A stretch of DNA of 64,000 nucleotides from contig CM064434.1 in NCBI GenBank assembly GCA_032690845.1, positions 8,806,108 through 8,870,107 on the forward strand, written 5' to 3'. This stretch comes from Eleusine coracana subsp. coracana (Eukaryota > Streptophyta > Magnoliopsida > Poales > Poaceae). Under the pieces are notes generated by a model. That model saw nothing but the letters and a program-made list of their open reading frames with translations, had not been told where the DNA came from and did not search any database. The position numbers and the translations under genes are program-made. Shown here piece after piece: positions 24,196 to 34,239 of the stretch (its first letter is position 1; every line of letters begins with the position of its first letter).

Positions 24196-26380
24196 TATTA
24201 GAGTATATTTGCTAGTTTAGATTATGTATCTAGTACTGCCATATGTATCCTCTGAGATATCTTATCCTCCAAGTTTTGAACTCTTCCAAGTTTTGAACTC
24301 TCATATATATCGACCGAGAGACTTATTATAATATAACCCATCATATTATCTCCATCTACTCTCTCTCACGTGATATAGAGTCAAACCGATTCTGCTGCTC
24401 ACTCTCCCTAACTCTAGCTGCCGCTTGCTTCAGCACCACGCGCCCCCGGCAGATCGATCTTGGTGATCTCGTCGGTAGCAGCGCCCCTGTTTTGCAGCCG
24501 GATCCTATTTGATCCCGGCTGCCAAGTCGTTGTCATGTTCGCGTCGTCAAGCACTGGATTCTCCATCCGCGTTGCCTTGTCGTCTGTTGTCCACGCGTCA
24601 CGCAGCCTCGTATAAACTCGGCTGGATCGCGTCATGCGCTCTCCGCTGGGCTTGGCTGCCGCACACAGGCGAGCCAGCGCCGCATCGAGGTGCACCGCTG
24701 CCTGGCACCAGCAAGCCACACACATGTGACTCCACGACGACCCGTGCCTTTCTTCTCAGATTCTTTTTTCTTTTGCTTCGGGTTGATGAGGGCAGAATTG
24801 CCTTCGGTTGACCGCGGCAGCGGAGAAAAACAGAAAGGGGATGGCTCCACGCACCCTGCAGTTTTCTTTTTACCTGATCACTAATTGGATTGTGTCGCCC
24901 ATTGCCGTCGATATCACGTGCCTCTTCACCTACATCAGCATCGACTACTCCAGCGTGCGCTTCGTCTTCAACACGTGCGGCATAGCCGGGCATGAGGCGC
25001 ACAAGGGTTGCCTTCAAGCGTTGCTGTTCGGCCGCTTTGACCGTATGTCATCGAGGCGGCTTCGTCATCACCACCATTCGAGACGTCCTCGACATCACCG
25101 CCACCACCTCCAACATGTGTGGCATTGTCGTGCTTCTGTGCGCGCCATCGGTCTAATCAGCCGACCGCACGTGTAACGATGTTGAGGTCGTGTATCTTGC
25201 CTTCTCGGGCCACAACGCGCCACCTGTGGTCACCACAGACTCGAGAAGTGCCTTTTGAGATACGACTCCATCTATTGTGGCACTCGTTGCTACATCATCA
25301 ACGCCATCTTCGTGCACCGATGACTCAGGATCGTTCACCCACATGGTCTTTGTTAAGCTGATGGTTCTTCTTCGCCTACTTGGAGCACCGCCATTGTGCT
25401 TCTTCAGGCTATCCATGTTGCCACTCTTGATCACCGGTACTGCCATATCTACTACTTCATCTTCGTCCACCACGACCATGCTGCTAGAGTTGCAGTCTCA
25501 ACCTCGACTCCTCTTCATCTACTCCGACAACTACATGCTACATCGGCACTCTCCTTCCTCGCTGCTCTGCCCCACACCGTCATGGACGCCTTCTTTGCTG
25601 ATCTCCTCCAACACTGACGCATGTTCAAGATGGTCCCTACCTATGTATGCTTGATATTGGCAACACAGGTGTGTGCCTTCGTCCACGACGTGTTCTCGGG
25701 CTTGGGATACACGAGAGACACCTCGTCTATGGCGGCTTGACTACATCGACATCAGCATTGATCCTCTTCTTCATAGTGCCTCGACTGTGTTCCCGTCTGT
25801 CTATGGCGCTTCCGTGTGCACCATGCTTCCTTGGCGTCTCTTTGCGCCGGCGGCTTCATGTGTGGCTTCCTCGACATCGGCAACCTCAGCTACATAGACT
25901 ACTGCTACCTCAAGCCTAGCTTCCTCGACCCTGGCTACTCATGCTCGCTCTCAGCTTCCTCGACATTGGCACAAAGGACTATCATCTACATATGCCACTC
26001 GCCGGTTTTCTCTTCAGTCGCACCATCCACACCTCAACGCTTCAACTATAGGGAGATGTTAGTCTGTCGGTTTTTACCTTCGGATTATTCTCCAGTCTCA
26101 CCATCTACGGTGCTTCCGCTGTTGTTAATCCATCGGTTTTTACCTTCGGCTTCTTCTCACCGTCTGTGGTGCTCCCGCTATGATTGCGCGGGGGGGGGGG
26201 GGGGGGGGGGGGGGGGGAGGGGGTGCTAGAGTATAGTTGGTAGTTTAGATTATGTATGTAGAACTTCCATATGTATTCTTGGAGGTGTCTTGCCCTCCAA
26301 GTCTGGTACTCTCAAATATTCCGGCTGAGAGGCTCATTGCAATATAACCCATCATACTATTTCCCATCTATTTTCTCTCA
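24196..26380 (+). mobile_element. Small non-autonomous LTR retrotransposon
   Basis: Two direct repeats of about 160-173 bp flank a 1.85-kb interior: 24196-24368 and 26224-26380, sharing 'tagtttagattatgta', 'ccatatgtat' and 'aatataacccatcata'. The left LTR end is followed by TGATATAGAGTCAAACC, close to the initiator-Met primer site TGGTATCAGAG. The right LTR is preceded by a run of over 30 G, the polypurine tract position. The interior has no pol domain, only His/Ser/Leu-rich chance frames. No 5-bp target duplication is obvious. The layout fits a non-autonomous copia-like (LARD/TRIM-type) element. Confidence 0.7.
26188..26223 (+). repeat. Poly-G run at polypurine tract position
   Basis: About 32 G residues with a single A, ending immediately before the right LTR start TGCTAGAGTATAG. 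Confidence 0.75.
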
Positions 26381-27842
26381 CCATTTCTATTATCTGAAAT
26401 CACAGCTCTTCTAGGAGTTCAAGATAAAGCAAAGGGTATGGCGAGTTCCATATTCAGAACCGTTAAATATTATTAGGAGATACTAAGCACCAATTTCCTA
26501 TGATGCAGTGGATGCTCTCACACGTAGCACACCCATTTGGATTACTGAAACCTCTGAAAAAACTAACAAATATCTCCCGCCGGTCACGAGGATATGATAA
26601 GATAGCCAACTTGCATGATTCTCTTTTGGGATTCCACTTGCTCGACATATAGGATCATCCAGTACATACGAAGGTGCTGCGAGTTAGCCATCAGTTACTT
26701 TGTCCCTTGCAGTTAATTACCTTTTCACCAATCATCAAAACTGAACTAAACTCACTTCAAACAAAGAACTGAACTAAACTAGTACTCCCTGTGGAAAAGA
26801 CATGTCAATAAAAAAAATTCTCAGACAAGAGTGACACGACGACAATGCATTGACAACGCAAGCAGCTTATTCCATGAGCGTGGTCCTCGTGCTTGCCTTG
26901 CTGCGATCGACTTTGCCAACGGGCTGTGACGAGGCGCCGCTCTGCTGAGCCGTGATAGCAAATCTGAATAATATTCTAGATCGTATCGTACCCGCAGCAG
27001 CTCAATCCAAATATAGTATATATATATATATGCATCACCAGCGGATAGATTATACTTCTGCAGATTTTTTGCTCTCCAGTTCATATCGTACAACGCAACT
27101 TGACTATACAAAATTGTGGCAACGAACAGGGTCATCACATGCCATGCGCCTCATCTATCCATGCTTCGATGTCTATATGTACGTCTGTAAATAAAAAAAT
27201 AACTAAACCAGAAGAGTTAAGGTCTTGTCAGGCAGAACAGCTATATGAACGATGCATGCAGATAGTCTTACTCGTCACGCCACGTGTAGCAAATCTCGAA
27301 ACACATGGTTGGTGTAACAACTATGCATTGCATCTGAAAAGAAGTTTTTTTTTGCAAAGCATGGAACTAACGCCCGCGTCCACCTCCAATATTATTACGC
27401 GGTGGCATCTCGAGGCTAATTTAGAGATTCTACCACATGCACTATGTAAAAAAGGCACAAATACAACATCATAAATACTTACGCGGTTTTAAAATGCATC
27501 ACCATTGATGTATCTGTGACACATTTTAATGAATGCGACAGCTATATCGTTAACCCAGCTAGACTTCATAGATGACGCTTCTAAAGGTGGCACGACACCT
27601 ATCGATTTAGATCTGGACCCAAAAATTTTATCCACTCATGTTCACTTGCTTCCTCGCGTCGCAAACAAACCTCTTCATTTTGCCTCCCTGTTTCAAAGAA
27701 AAAAAAACTCAGCTGACCACCATCTCTCTCCCAACACTGTCACAAAACAGCTCTATAGCGGCGTTTCCAAAAACCACGTAGCAGCGCAAAACAAAGTGAG
27801 CCACCGGTAAAGAACCCAGTGGGGCTGCTGCGATTCAAACGC
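26381..27842. other. No supportable gene
   Basis: AT-rich intergenic DNA with short (TA)n at about 27013-27032. Frames of 60-124 codons on both strands have no domain or splice structure. The segment around 27750 ('agctctatagcggcg') resembles the termini of the adjacent CACTA-like element and may be a damaged outer end of it. Confidence 0.45.
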
Positions 27843-29506
27843 CACTACAGAACCATTTGTAGTGACGGTTGACATTATCAACCACCGCTACAAATGGTGC
27901 ATCTTTATAGCGGCGATTGAAAATGCCAACACCGCTATTGAGCGCATAATAGCGGCAGTTGATATTGCCAACCACCGCTATAAAGTGCTCGACCTATATA
28001 AGCGCGTTTCGATAGCTCCCCTGTTTCACTCGAACAGTGACAACCCGAAAATTTGGGCAAATCACGAAAATCAAAGGGGAAGGTTTTGAGTTTGCTTTTT
28101 TTTTGTTTGTAGAAATTTGCTCTCTGAGATAAGGGAAACTCATCCCATACATTTTTTTGTGCTATTATTTTGAAATCAAGTTGAATTTTTGCATTTCAAG
28201 TTTGTTAGGTTTACATTAAACTTTAGCTAAATTCGTTTAATTTGTATGGTTCTATTGGGTTGTAGTTGAACTTTATGAAGCCTTACATCATCTATTTTCA
28301 TCACTACACAAAACAATTACTATATCTAGCTTCTTTTATGTCAATGGCAATCTAGATCTAGTTTGGTTACTAGAAGAGAGAGAGAGAGTGTTAGGGCAAG
28401 AGGGATATTTATTTTCATTATTTCTCGATAAAAGTTAAATAATAAATAGAATAATTTGATATTTGTTTTATTTTACCTTGCATAATATTTCTCACTTCAT
28501 GTATTTATTATTATAATATATATATATATAATTATTTATATTTAATGAATGTTTAATATTTTTGGTTACATATAATAAATTATTAATTTAAAATATTTTT
28601 GGATTTCCGTTCAAGGTCGTTCGCGATGGATAGATCTTGGATGTACGAGGCACCAACAATATTTTTACGCAAAGTCTCCAAATTCATCGAAGGGGCCGCA
28701 CAACATGCTCGACGTGAACGAACGATTGATATATAGTGTCTGTGTTCCAATTGCAAGAATCAGAAGTTGTGAAAAAATATAGAGGTAATCAAATCACACT
28801 TGGTGTGGAGGAGTTTTGTTGAGGGGTATACGAGATGGACAAAACATGGTGAGAATAGTATGGTCGATATGGAATTTGATGAGCATATTAAAGTTGAAGT
28901 CAAGACTGTCAATTCGTCTGGTGCAAATGCGACGGAATTGCCTGGTGAAGCTTATTTTGATGTTGAGGAGTTGCTATATCACATTGAGCCCAGTGTGTCG
29001 AAGAAAGAAGATGACTATGCATTACGGTTCATATAAAATATTTTGTAATCTTGATTGAACATTTTGATAATAATGTTGTATATATTCTATGATGAGATGT
29101 AAATATCTGTGATGAGATTATAAATATCTATGATGAGATGTTGTAAATATCTGTGATGAGATTTATAAATTTCTGTGTATGCAGAATCTGTGATTTCTGT
29201 ATATTTACTAAATTTTATTTTTTTTGTGGAAAATAACAAGTAGCGGCGGTTGATGTTATCAACCGCCGTTACTAATAGCTAATAATAGTGGCGGTTGACA
29301 ACATCAACCGCCGCTAATAGTATCTAACAATAGCGGCGGTTGGCATCTCAACCGCCGTTAATAATGTGTCTGTAGCGGCGGTTTTTTTTGGACAACAGAC
29401 CACCCACCGCTATAAATGCTTATTTATAGCTGCGTTTGCATAGCGGCGGGATGGCCTGCCCATCGCTATAGAGCTTCTCGAACCGTAGGCCTTTTTTGCT
29501 GTAGTG
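27843..29506 (+). mobile_element. CACTA-like deletion derivative
   Basis: Left end CACTACAG..., right end reversed CACTACAGCAAAAAAGGCC; the first eight bases agree. Subterminal repeats built on 'agcggcggttga' and 'tcaaccgccgcta' occur in both orientations near both ends (27860-28000 and 29240-29470). The flanking triplets (CGC left, CAA right) do not match, so the left boundary is uncertain. It encloses the start of a TNP2-type transposase gene, which supports the CACTA assignment. Confidence 0.65.
28626..29036 (+). pseudogene. N-terminal fragment of CACTA transposase (Transpos_assoc-like)
   Basis: Opens MDRSWMYEAPTIFLRKVSKF, then IEGAAQHARRERTIDI, a Cys pair in CLCSNCKNQK, and SFVEGYTRWTKHGE. 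This is the order seen in the transposase-associated N-terminal domain of plant TNP2 proteins (start MDRSWMY, a CxxC motif, then a tryptophan before HGE). A TAG lies between TIDI and CLC and a TGA after QKL. The frame stops at FI, leaving an acidic segment and no transposase core. The host element depends on an autonomous relative for movement. Confidence 0.75.
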
Positions 29507-31150
29507 CAATCTCCCCTTCTATCTTCCTGATCTAATCCTCCTCGTCGGCCGCAGACGCCGCTCACCCTTCACCAGAGTAGATGCGCCTCCATCTCAGCCT
29601 ACCTCGCGGCGTCCTCCAACCCACTTTATAATAACAATAGCGGTAACTTCTCTAATTTATTTTTAAAGATAACATGAGAATATCTAGGTCACGAAAGAGA
29701 ATTTGGTGGTTTGTTTCTTTGCTAATATGATTTTTAACATATATAAAGAAATTCCAGATATAATTGATATTTTATCAATCCTGAAGAAGTCAATCAAATT
29801 TTTAGCTTAAAATATTCTAATATTTTTGCATTATAAATTTTAATTGTAGACGTTGAAGTACATCACAAATAGAATATAATTTTTAATATGATGTGGTGTT
29901 TTTTTTTCATATTTAGGTCTTTTAGATTATACTTTTAGTGATGTTAGTGGTGGATTTTGAATAATATTAGAAGGGTGTTTTAGTCTATGTTTTTTATAAT
30001 GGCAGAGAAGATAATTCAATAATATCTGGAGAGTATTATAGTCTAAGTTTTTCATAATGAAAATGTTGGGAATTTAAAAACATTTAGAGGATACTTGAGT
30101 CTATGTTTCGATAGAGGTATTGGTGGGTAATTTAACATTTTTATGGTTATTTTAGTCTATGTTTTTCATAATGATAGTAATGGATAAGTTTTTTTTTCTT
30201 TTTTCTTTGATTAACATTGAAATTTTTAGGCCTTAAAACCGACTGTGGTGGCCCCTTTTATCGCCCAAACATATATTAGATGAACATGAGGCAGAAGAAT
30301 AAGGCAGTAGGCTTTACAAACACCTGGGACATAGCTTGGTCATTTCACTACCAGCGCATGGTAATCACCAAATATGATTCTCATTTACGGACATATGTGT
30401 TTTAAATTTCCTACATTTTTCCTTTGACATATCCAAACAACCACTTCAACAAAATTTCTATGTTTTCCATAAGCATTCCTATCATATTCCTGCATTTTTA
30501 CAATCCTGCATTAGAAAGGAACCCTAATGTTCTCAGACATTACACCCCTACCACTTTCCGGGTAGGTTATACACCCCTACGTATGACTGTAATGGAGGAA
30601 GTATTCCCACTCAAAAATTTATCATGTAAGTAAATATTAGGATCTTTCTATGAGATGCTCAAATGCCTAGCTTCAATCACGTCATCTACGTGCCCTACTC
30701 CTCTCAAGAATTTCCCCCACCTGAACTCAGACCTTCTCGCTTCTGGTCATCAAAAATAAATTTCTAGGAAAACAATTTGTGCAAAATTTTACCAAAATGT
30801 TTGTAACACCGTCTTTATCGGTAAGGTCTGATATTTTTAAAATGACTAGAACTTAATCATTAACTACCTTTAGTTATGGCAAAGTGCAGTGTGTTTATAT
30901 GCAACCATAATCTTTTAATTGTTGATGACAATTTCTTCTGAGTTGATGTCAAATAATTTAAAATATTTAAACTTTTCATAATATCACTAAAATTCTCAAA
31001 TTTTGTGTTTATTGGTAATCTCGCGTTATTTTTTTGATACCGGAATATTTTTCCTACCAGAGAAGGTAATTGTCTACCTACCGGAGATACTAATAAAACA
31101 AATAGTTGTTAGTTGCCATGGTATTACCTATCTACTGCGAGTTATGATAA
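29507..31150. other. AT-rich intergenic DNA with a degenerate minisatellite
   Basis: No coding frame is credible. Apart from the roughly 59-bp repeat array at 29943-30178 I see nothing definable; 30370-30615 might be a decayed small transposon. Confidence 0.5.
29943..30178. repeat. Degenerate tandem repeat, about 59-bp unit, four copies
   Basis: Each unit carries a variant of 'tagtctatgtttttcataatg' (shown here 20 of its bases: agtctatgtttttcataatg) preceded by an AT-rich 'ggaattt..aacattt' part. Unit ends fall near 30001, 30059, 30117 and 30175. Confidence 0.65.
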
Positions 31151-31159
31151 TTTCAATTA

Positions 31160-32217
31160 GAGCAAAGTGCATGATCGATCCTTAAACTTGTTTGCTGTGT
31201 CACTTAAGTCTCTGTATTCTCAAATTGTATTTCTAACTACTTAAACTTATGCTCGGGTGTCATTTAGGTCCCTATACTCTCAAATACAAATTTTACTCTC
31301 TAGAGTTAACTTCAAGTGTTATCTAGGTCCTATACTCTTAAAATACAATGTATCCCAATCAAATTGATTACATTCGAATAATAAATGGAAATCTAATCAC
31401 ACAAATGTACGCTATATATCATTGATCAATAAAAACAAATGCTATCATAAAATAAAAGGTAATAAAGAGCATAAAAAATTCTAGCAATATCTAGCTATTA
31501 AGTAATAAATACAATATAATTTTGTGGTTTAGCATCACGGTATGATCTAAATGGCCACCACTTCATTTAGTATCTAGCTCTACCATTGATAAAGCATAAC
31601 ATTCATCCACACCTATCAATATTTTAGATAGACATTTAAGTTAATTCATGTTTATTTAACTACTCCCTAGTTCAGTTTATATAGTATGTATTCATCAAAA
31701 TATGTTTTCTAAAAATATGATGCATTTTCTTTTGAATCCTTGTTCTATGTGCATGATGATTACTTTACTCATAGATTATTGGTGCATCTTCCTGTTGTCT
31801 CTATAATTAATACAAATGCTAGCCGACGGATGTTTTTGTGTCCCGCTTATTGTGGATCCATAAATTATTGAAAATATTGACTACGATATTGGTCTTTGTG
31901 TCACTTCTAAATATATGCTATATGACTGAACGGAGAGAGTATAATTAAGTTATATGTGTAAAAAAATAAGTTTTAATCAATTCATTTAAGATAACACTAT
32001 ATTTTAGAGTATGAGACATACATGACGCCCAAAGTCAAGTTTAGAGACTTAGATGACACTCAAAGTTAAGTTTAGAGAGTTAAATTTGTATTTTGATAAT
32101 ATAAGGACCTAAATGACATCGGAGCCTAAGTTTAGATAGTCAGAAATGCAATTTGAGAGTACAAGGACCTAAGTGACACAGCTGAAAAAGTTTAAAAACT
32201 GATCATGTACTTTACTC
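31160..32217. mobile_element. Mutator-like element with long inverted repeats
   Basis: The left end GAGCAAAGTGCATGATC pairs with a right end that reversed reads GAGTAAAGTACATGATC. The inverted repeat continues for about 185-200 bp on each side. The 9-bp flanks are TTTCAATTA (31151-31159) and TTTCAATGA (32218-32226), eight of nine matching, which is the target size of Mutator-like elements. Each arm is itself built from repeats of a phrase like 'aactta..gtgtca..taggtcc'. There is no transposase; a Stowaway element lies inside. The right end is 391 bp from the AOS-like start codon. Confidence 0.8.
31663..31939. mobile_element. Stowaway-type MITE nested in the Mutator-like element
   Basis: The left end CTCCCTAGTTCAGTTTATAT pairs with a right end that reversed reads CTCTCTCCGTTCAGTCATAT, flanked on both sides by TA, the Stowaway (Tc1/mariner) target. 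It interrupts the interior of the Mutator-like element. Confidence 0.7.
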
Positions 32218-32260
32218 TTTCAATGATGTATCTTACCCTTTTCTTGATCATCTGTTCTCA

Positions 32261-32270
32261 CTATATAAAG
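32261..32270 (+). promoter_or_regulatory. Possible distal TATA box upstream of the AOS-like gene
   Basis: CTATATAAAG, a strong TATA match, but it would give a 5' leader of about 310 bases. It lies 44 bases from the Mutator-like element's right end. The nearer candidate at 32516 is preferred. Confidence 0.35.
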
Positions 32271-32515
32271 AACTGTGTCTCTTACTCTTCATCTCGATGA
32301 GCTCCGGCAAGATTTAAGGCGAACGGTTGTGATTTGGGTCATGTTGTTCGTGGATTCGAGATATTTTGGGTGTCTACAGAGACGATACGAATCGATCACT
32401 GGTCCGGCAGGTAGTCAAAGTTCTGAACGCCAGTCCAACCAGTGTGCAGCTATCATCAGATGCTCAAGCTAGGCGTGCTAAATACTTAAAGTAATCGTCA
32501 GTGGTCTCGCCAGGC

Positions 32516-32523
32516 TATTTATA
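32516..32523 (+). promoter_or_regulatory. Likely TATA box of the AOS-like gene
   Basis: TATTTATA within GGCTATTTATACCACAGG, 85 bases before the start codon. This would place transcription start near 32550 and give a short leader of about 60 bases, usual for intronless grass genes. Confidence 0.55.
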
Positions 32524-32607
32524 CCACAGGCGCCCCTCTCGACGGGGAAACTCCCTCACTGAGCTCATCAGAGGAAACAAACTAAGCAGCACTAGTTGAG
32601 AGCATCC

Positions 32608-34044
32608 ATGGCGAGCTCCAAGAAGGATTCCAGCAGCATGACCCCGCGTGAAGTGCCGGGCAGCTACGGCTTTCCGTTGCTCGGCAACCTCCGCGACCGG
32701 ATGGACTTCTACTACCGGCAGGGTCACGAGAAGTACTTCGTGTCGCGCATCGAAAAATACGGCTCCACGGTGGTCCGCATCAACGTGCCTCGAGGCCCGT
32801 TCATGGTGCTGGACCCGCGCGTGGTAGCGCTCCTGGACGCTAAGAGCTTCCCGGTCCTCTTCGACCCCAGCAAGGTCGAGAAGCGGAACACGCTGGGCGG
32901 CACCTACGTTGCCTCCACCACGCTCACCGGCGGCCACCGCGTGTGCGCCTACCTCGACACGTCCGAGCCCGCCCACGCCAAGGCCAAGCAGATGCTGTTG
33001 TCGCTCCTACACTCACGCCGGGACGCCTTCATCCCGGCGTTCCGGTCCAACTTCTCCTCCCTCCTCTCCGTGGTGGAGATGCAGCTCAAGGTCGGTAAAG
33101 GCAAACCCGTCGATTTCAACAAGCTCAACGACGTCGCCGTGTACGATTTCCTCGGTGAGGCCTACTTCGGCGCGCGGCCCTCGGCGTTCACCCCTGACCT
33201 GGCGTCAAAGGCGGGCAAGTGGCTGCTGCTCCAGCTCTGCCCGCTGGCAACGCTGGGCCTCCCCATGCTCATCGAGGAACCCCTCCTCCACTCCGTGCCG
33301 CTGCCCCCAGCCCTCGTCCGCGGGGACTACAAGGCCCTGCACGCCTACTTCTCCGCGGCTGGGGCGGCGGCGATCGACGAAGGGGAGAAGCTCGGGTTAT
33401 CGAGGGAGGAGGCCTGCAACAACCTCATCTTCGCAACCACGTTCAACAGCTACGGCGCGATGAAGCTGCTCCTCCCGGGGATCCTCACCTGCATCTCAGG
33501 GGACGAGAAGCTCCACAAGAAATTAGCAGTTGAGATCCGTGCAGCCGTGGCCGGCGCCGGCGGCGAGGTCACCTTGGCGGCGCTCGAGAGGATGGAGCTC
33601 ACCAAGTCCGTGGTGTGGGAGGCGCTGCGGCTGGACCCGCCAGTCAAGTTCCAGTACGGCCGCGCCAAGGCCGACATGCTGATCGAGAGCCACGACGCGG
33701 TGTACGAGGTGAAGAAGGGGGAGCTGCTGCTGGGGTACCAGCCCTGCGCCACCCGGGACGCACGCGTGTTCGGCGACACGGCGGGAAAGTTCGTCGCCGA
33801 CCGGTTCGTCGGCGAGGACGGGCGCAAGCTGCTGCGCTACGTGTACTGGTCCAACGGGCGGGAGACGGAGGACCCCACCGTGGACAACAAGCAGTGCCCC
33901 GGTAAGGACCTCGGCGTGCTCGTCGGCAGGATGTTCCTCGTCCAGCTGTTCCTCCGTTACGACACCTTCACCGTCAAGGTCACCAATGGCCCGCTCGGCA
34001 CCAATGTGGCGTTCACCAGTGTCACGAAGGCCCCTGCTGCTTAG
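32608..34044 (+). CDS. AOS: CYP74-family cytochrome P450, allene oxide synthase-like
   Basis: A 478-residue intact, intronless protein. CYP74 enzymes rearrange fatty acid hydroperoxides without O2 or a reductase; allene oxide synthase makes the epoxide that leads to jasmonate precursors. Visible signatures: VPGSYGFPLLG (residues 16-26), I-helix FATTFNSYGAMK (275-286) with the CYP74 catalytic Asn at 280, ExxR motif EALR (338-341), and the heme loop NKQCPGKD with Cys430. The start ATG has the strong context ATCCATGGCG; an upstream in-frame TTG is not a plausible start. There is no plastid transit peptide: the conserved core begins by residue 15, as in cereal AOS proteins reported to accept 9- and 13-hydroperoxides. 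Oddities: Leu96 occupies the position of the AOS-specific Phe (Phe137 in Arabidopsis), and Ala284 replaces the usual second Gly after NSYG. A hydroperoxide lyase-like or altered activity is therefore possible. The family is certain; the exact activity is not. Confidence 0.93.
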   Translation: MASSKKDSSSMTPREVPGSYGFPLLGNLRDRMDFYYRQGHEKYFVSRIEKYGSTVVRINVPRGPFMVLDPRVVALLDAKSFPVLFDPSKVEKRNTLGGTYVASTTLTGGHRVCAYLDTSEPAHAKAKQMLLSLLHSRRDAFIPAFRSNFSSLLSVVEMQLKVGKGKPVDFNKLNDVAVYDFLGEAYFGARPSAFTPDLASKAGKWLLLQLCPLATLGLPMLIEEPLLHSVPLPPALVRGDYKALHAYFSAAGAAAIDEGEKLGLSREEACNNLIFATTFNSYGAMKLLLPGILTCISGDEKLHKKLAVEIRAAVAGAGGEVTLAALERMELTKSVVWEALRLDPPVKFQYGRAKADMLIESHDAVYEVKKGELLLGYQPCATRDARVFGDTAGKFVADRFVGEDGRKLLRYVYWSNGRETEDPTVDNKQCPGKDLGVLVGRMFLVQLFLRYDTFTVKVTNGPLGTNVAFTSVTKAPAA

Positions 34045-34227
34045 TTCCTGCAGTGCAAGAGCTGTCACTTACGGATACAGCACTGGATGCATGCATGGAC
34101 GACATGGCCGCCTTTCCTTTTTATTTAATTTACTTTATTATGTCTATGCCATGTGCTTGGCACCTTGCGTCATTCTCATGTATATGCTGCCTTCTCTATT
34201 TTCTTTGATTGGGTGCATCGAATTATG

Positions 34228-34237
34228 TAATCAATAA
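34228..34237 (+). terminator. Likely polyadenylation signal of the AOS-like gene
   Basis: AATCAATAAT about 185 bases after the stop, following a T-rich stretch. It fits plant near-upstream elements; weak by itself. Confidence 0.35.
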
Positions 34238-34239
34238 TG

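Noticed and set aside
24808..25919. Series of plus-strand frames rich in His, Ser and Arg
   Set aside because: Interior of a non-autonomous LTR element; composition is repetitive and no frame is kept for long.
32596..32607. Upstream in-frame TTG start adding four residues to the AOS-like protein
   Set aside because: TTG is not a credible start for a plant nuclear gene when an ATG in strong context lies 12 bases downstream.
32909..33463. Long alternative frames over the AOS-like gene on both strands
   Set aside because: They are overlapping frames of a GC-rich gene, with low-complexity Pro/Ser/Arg content and no domain.
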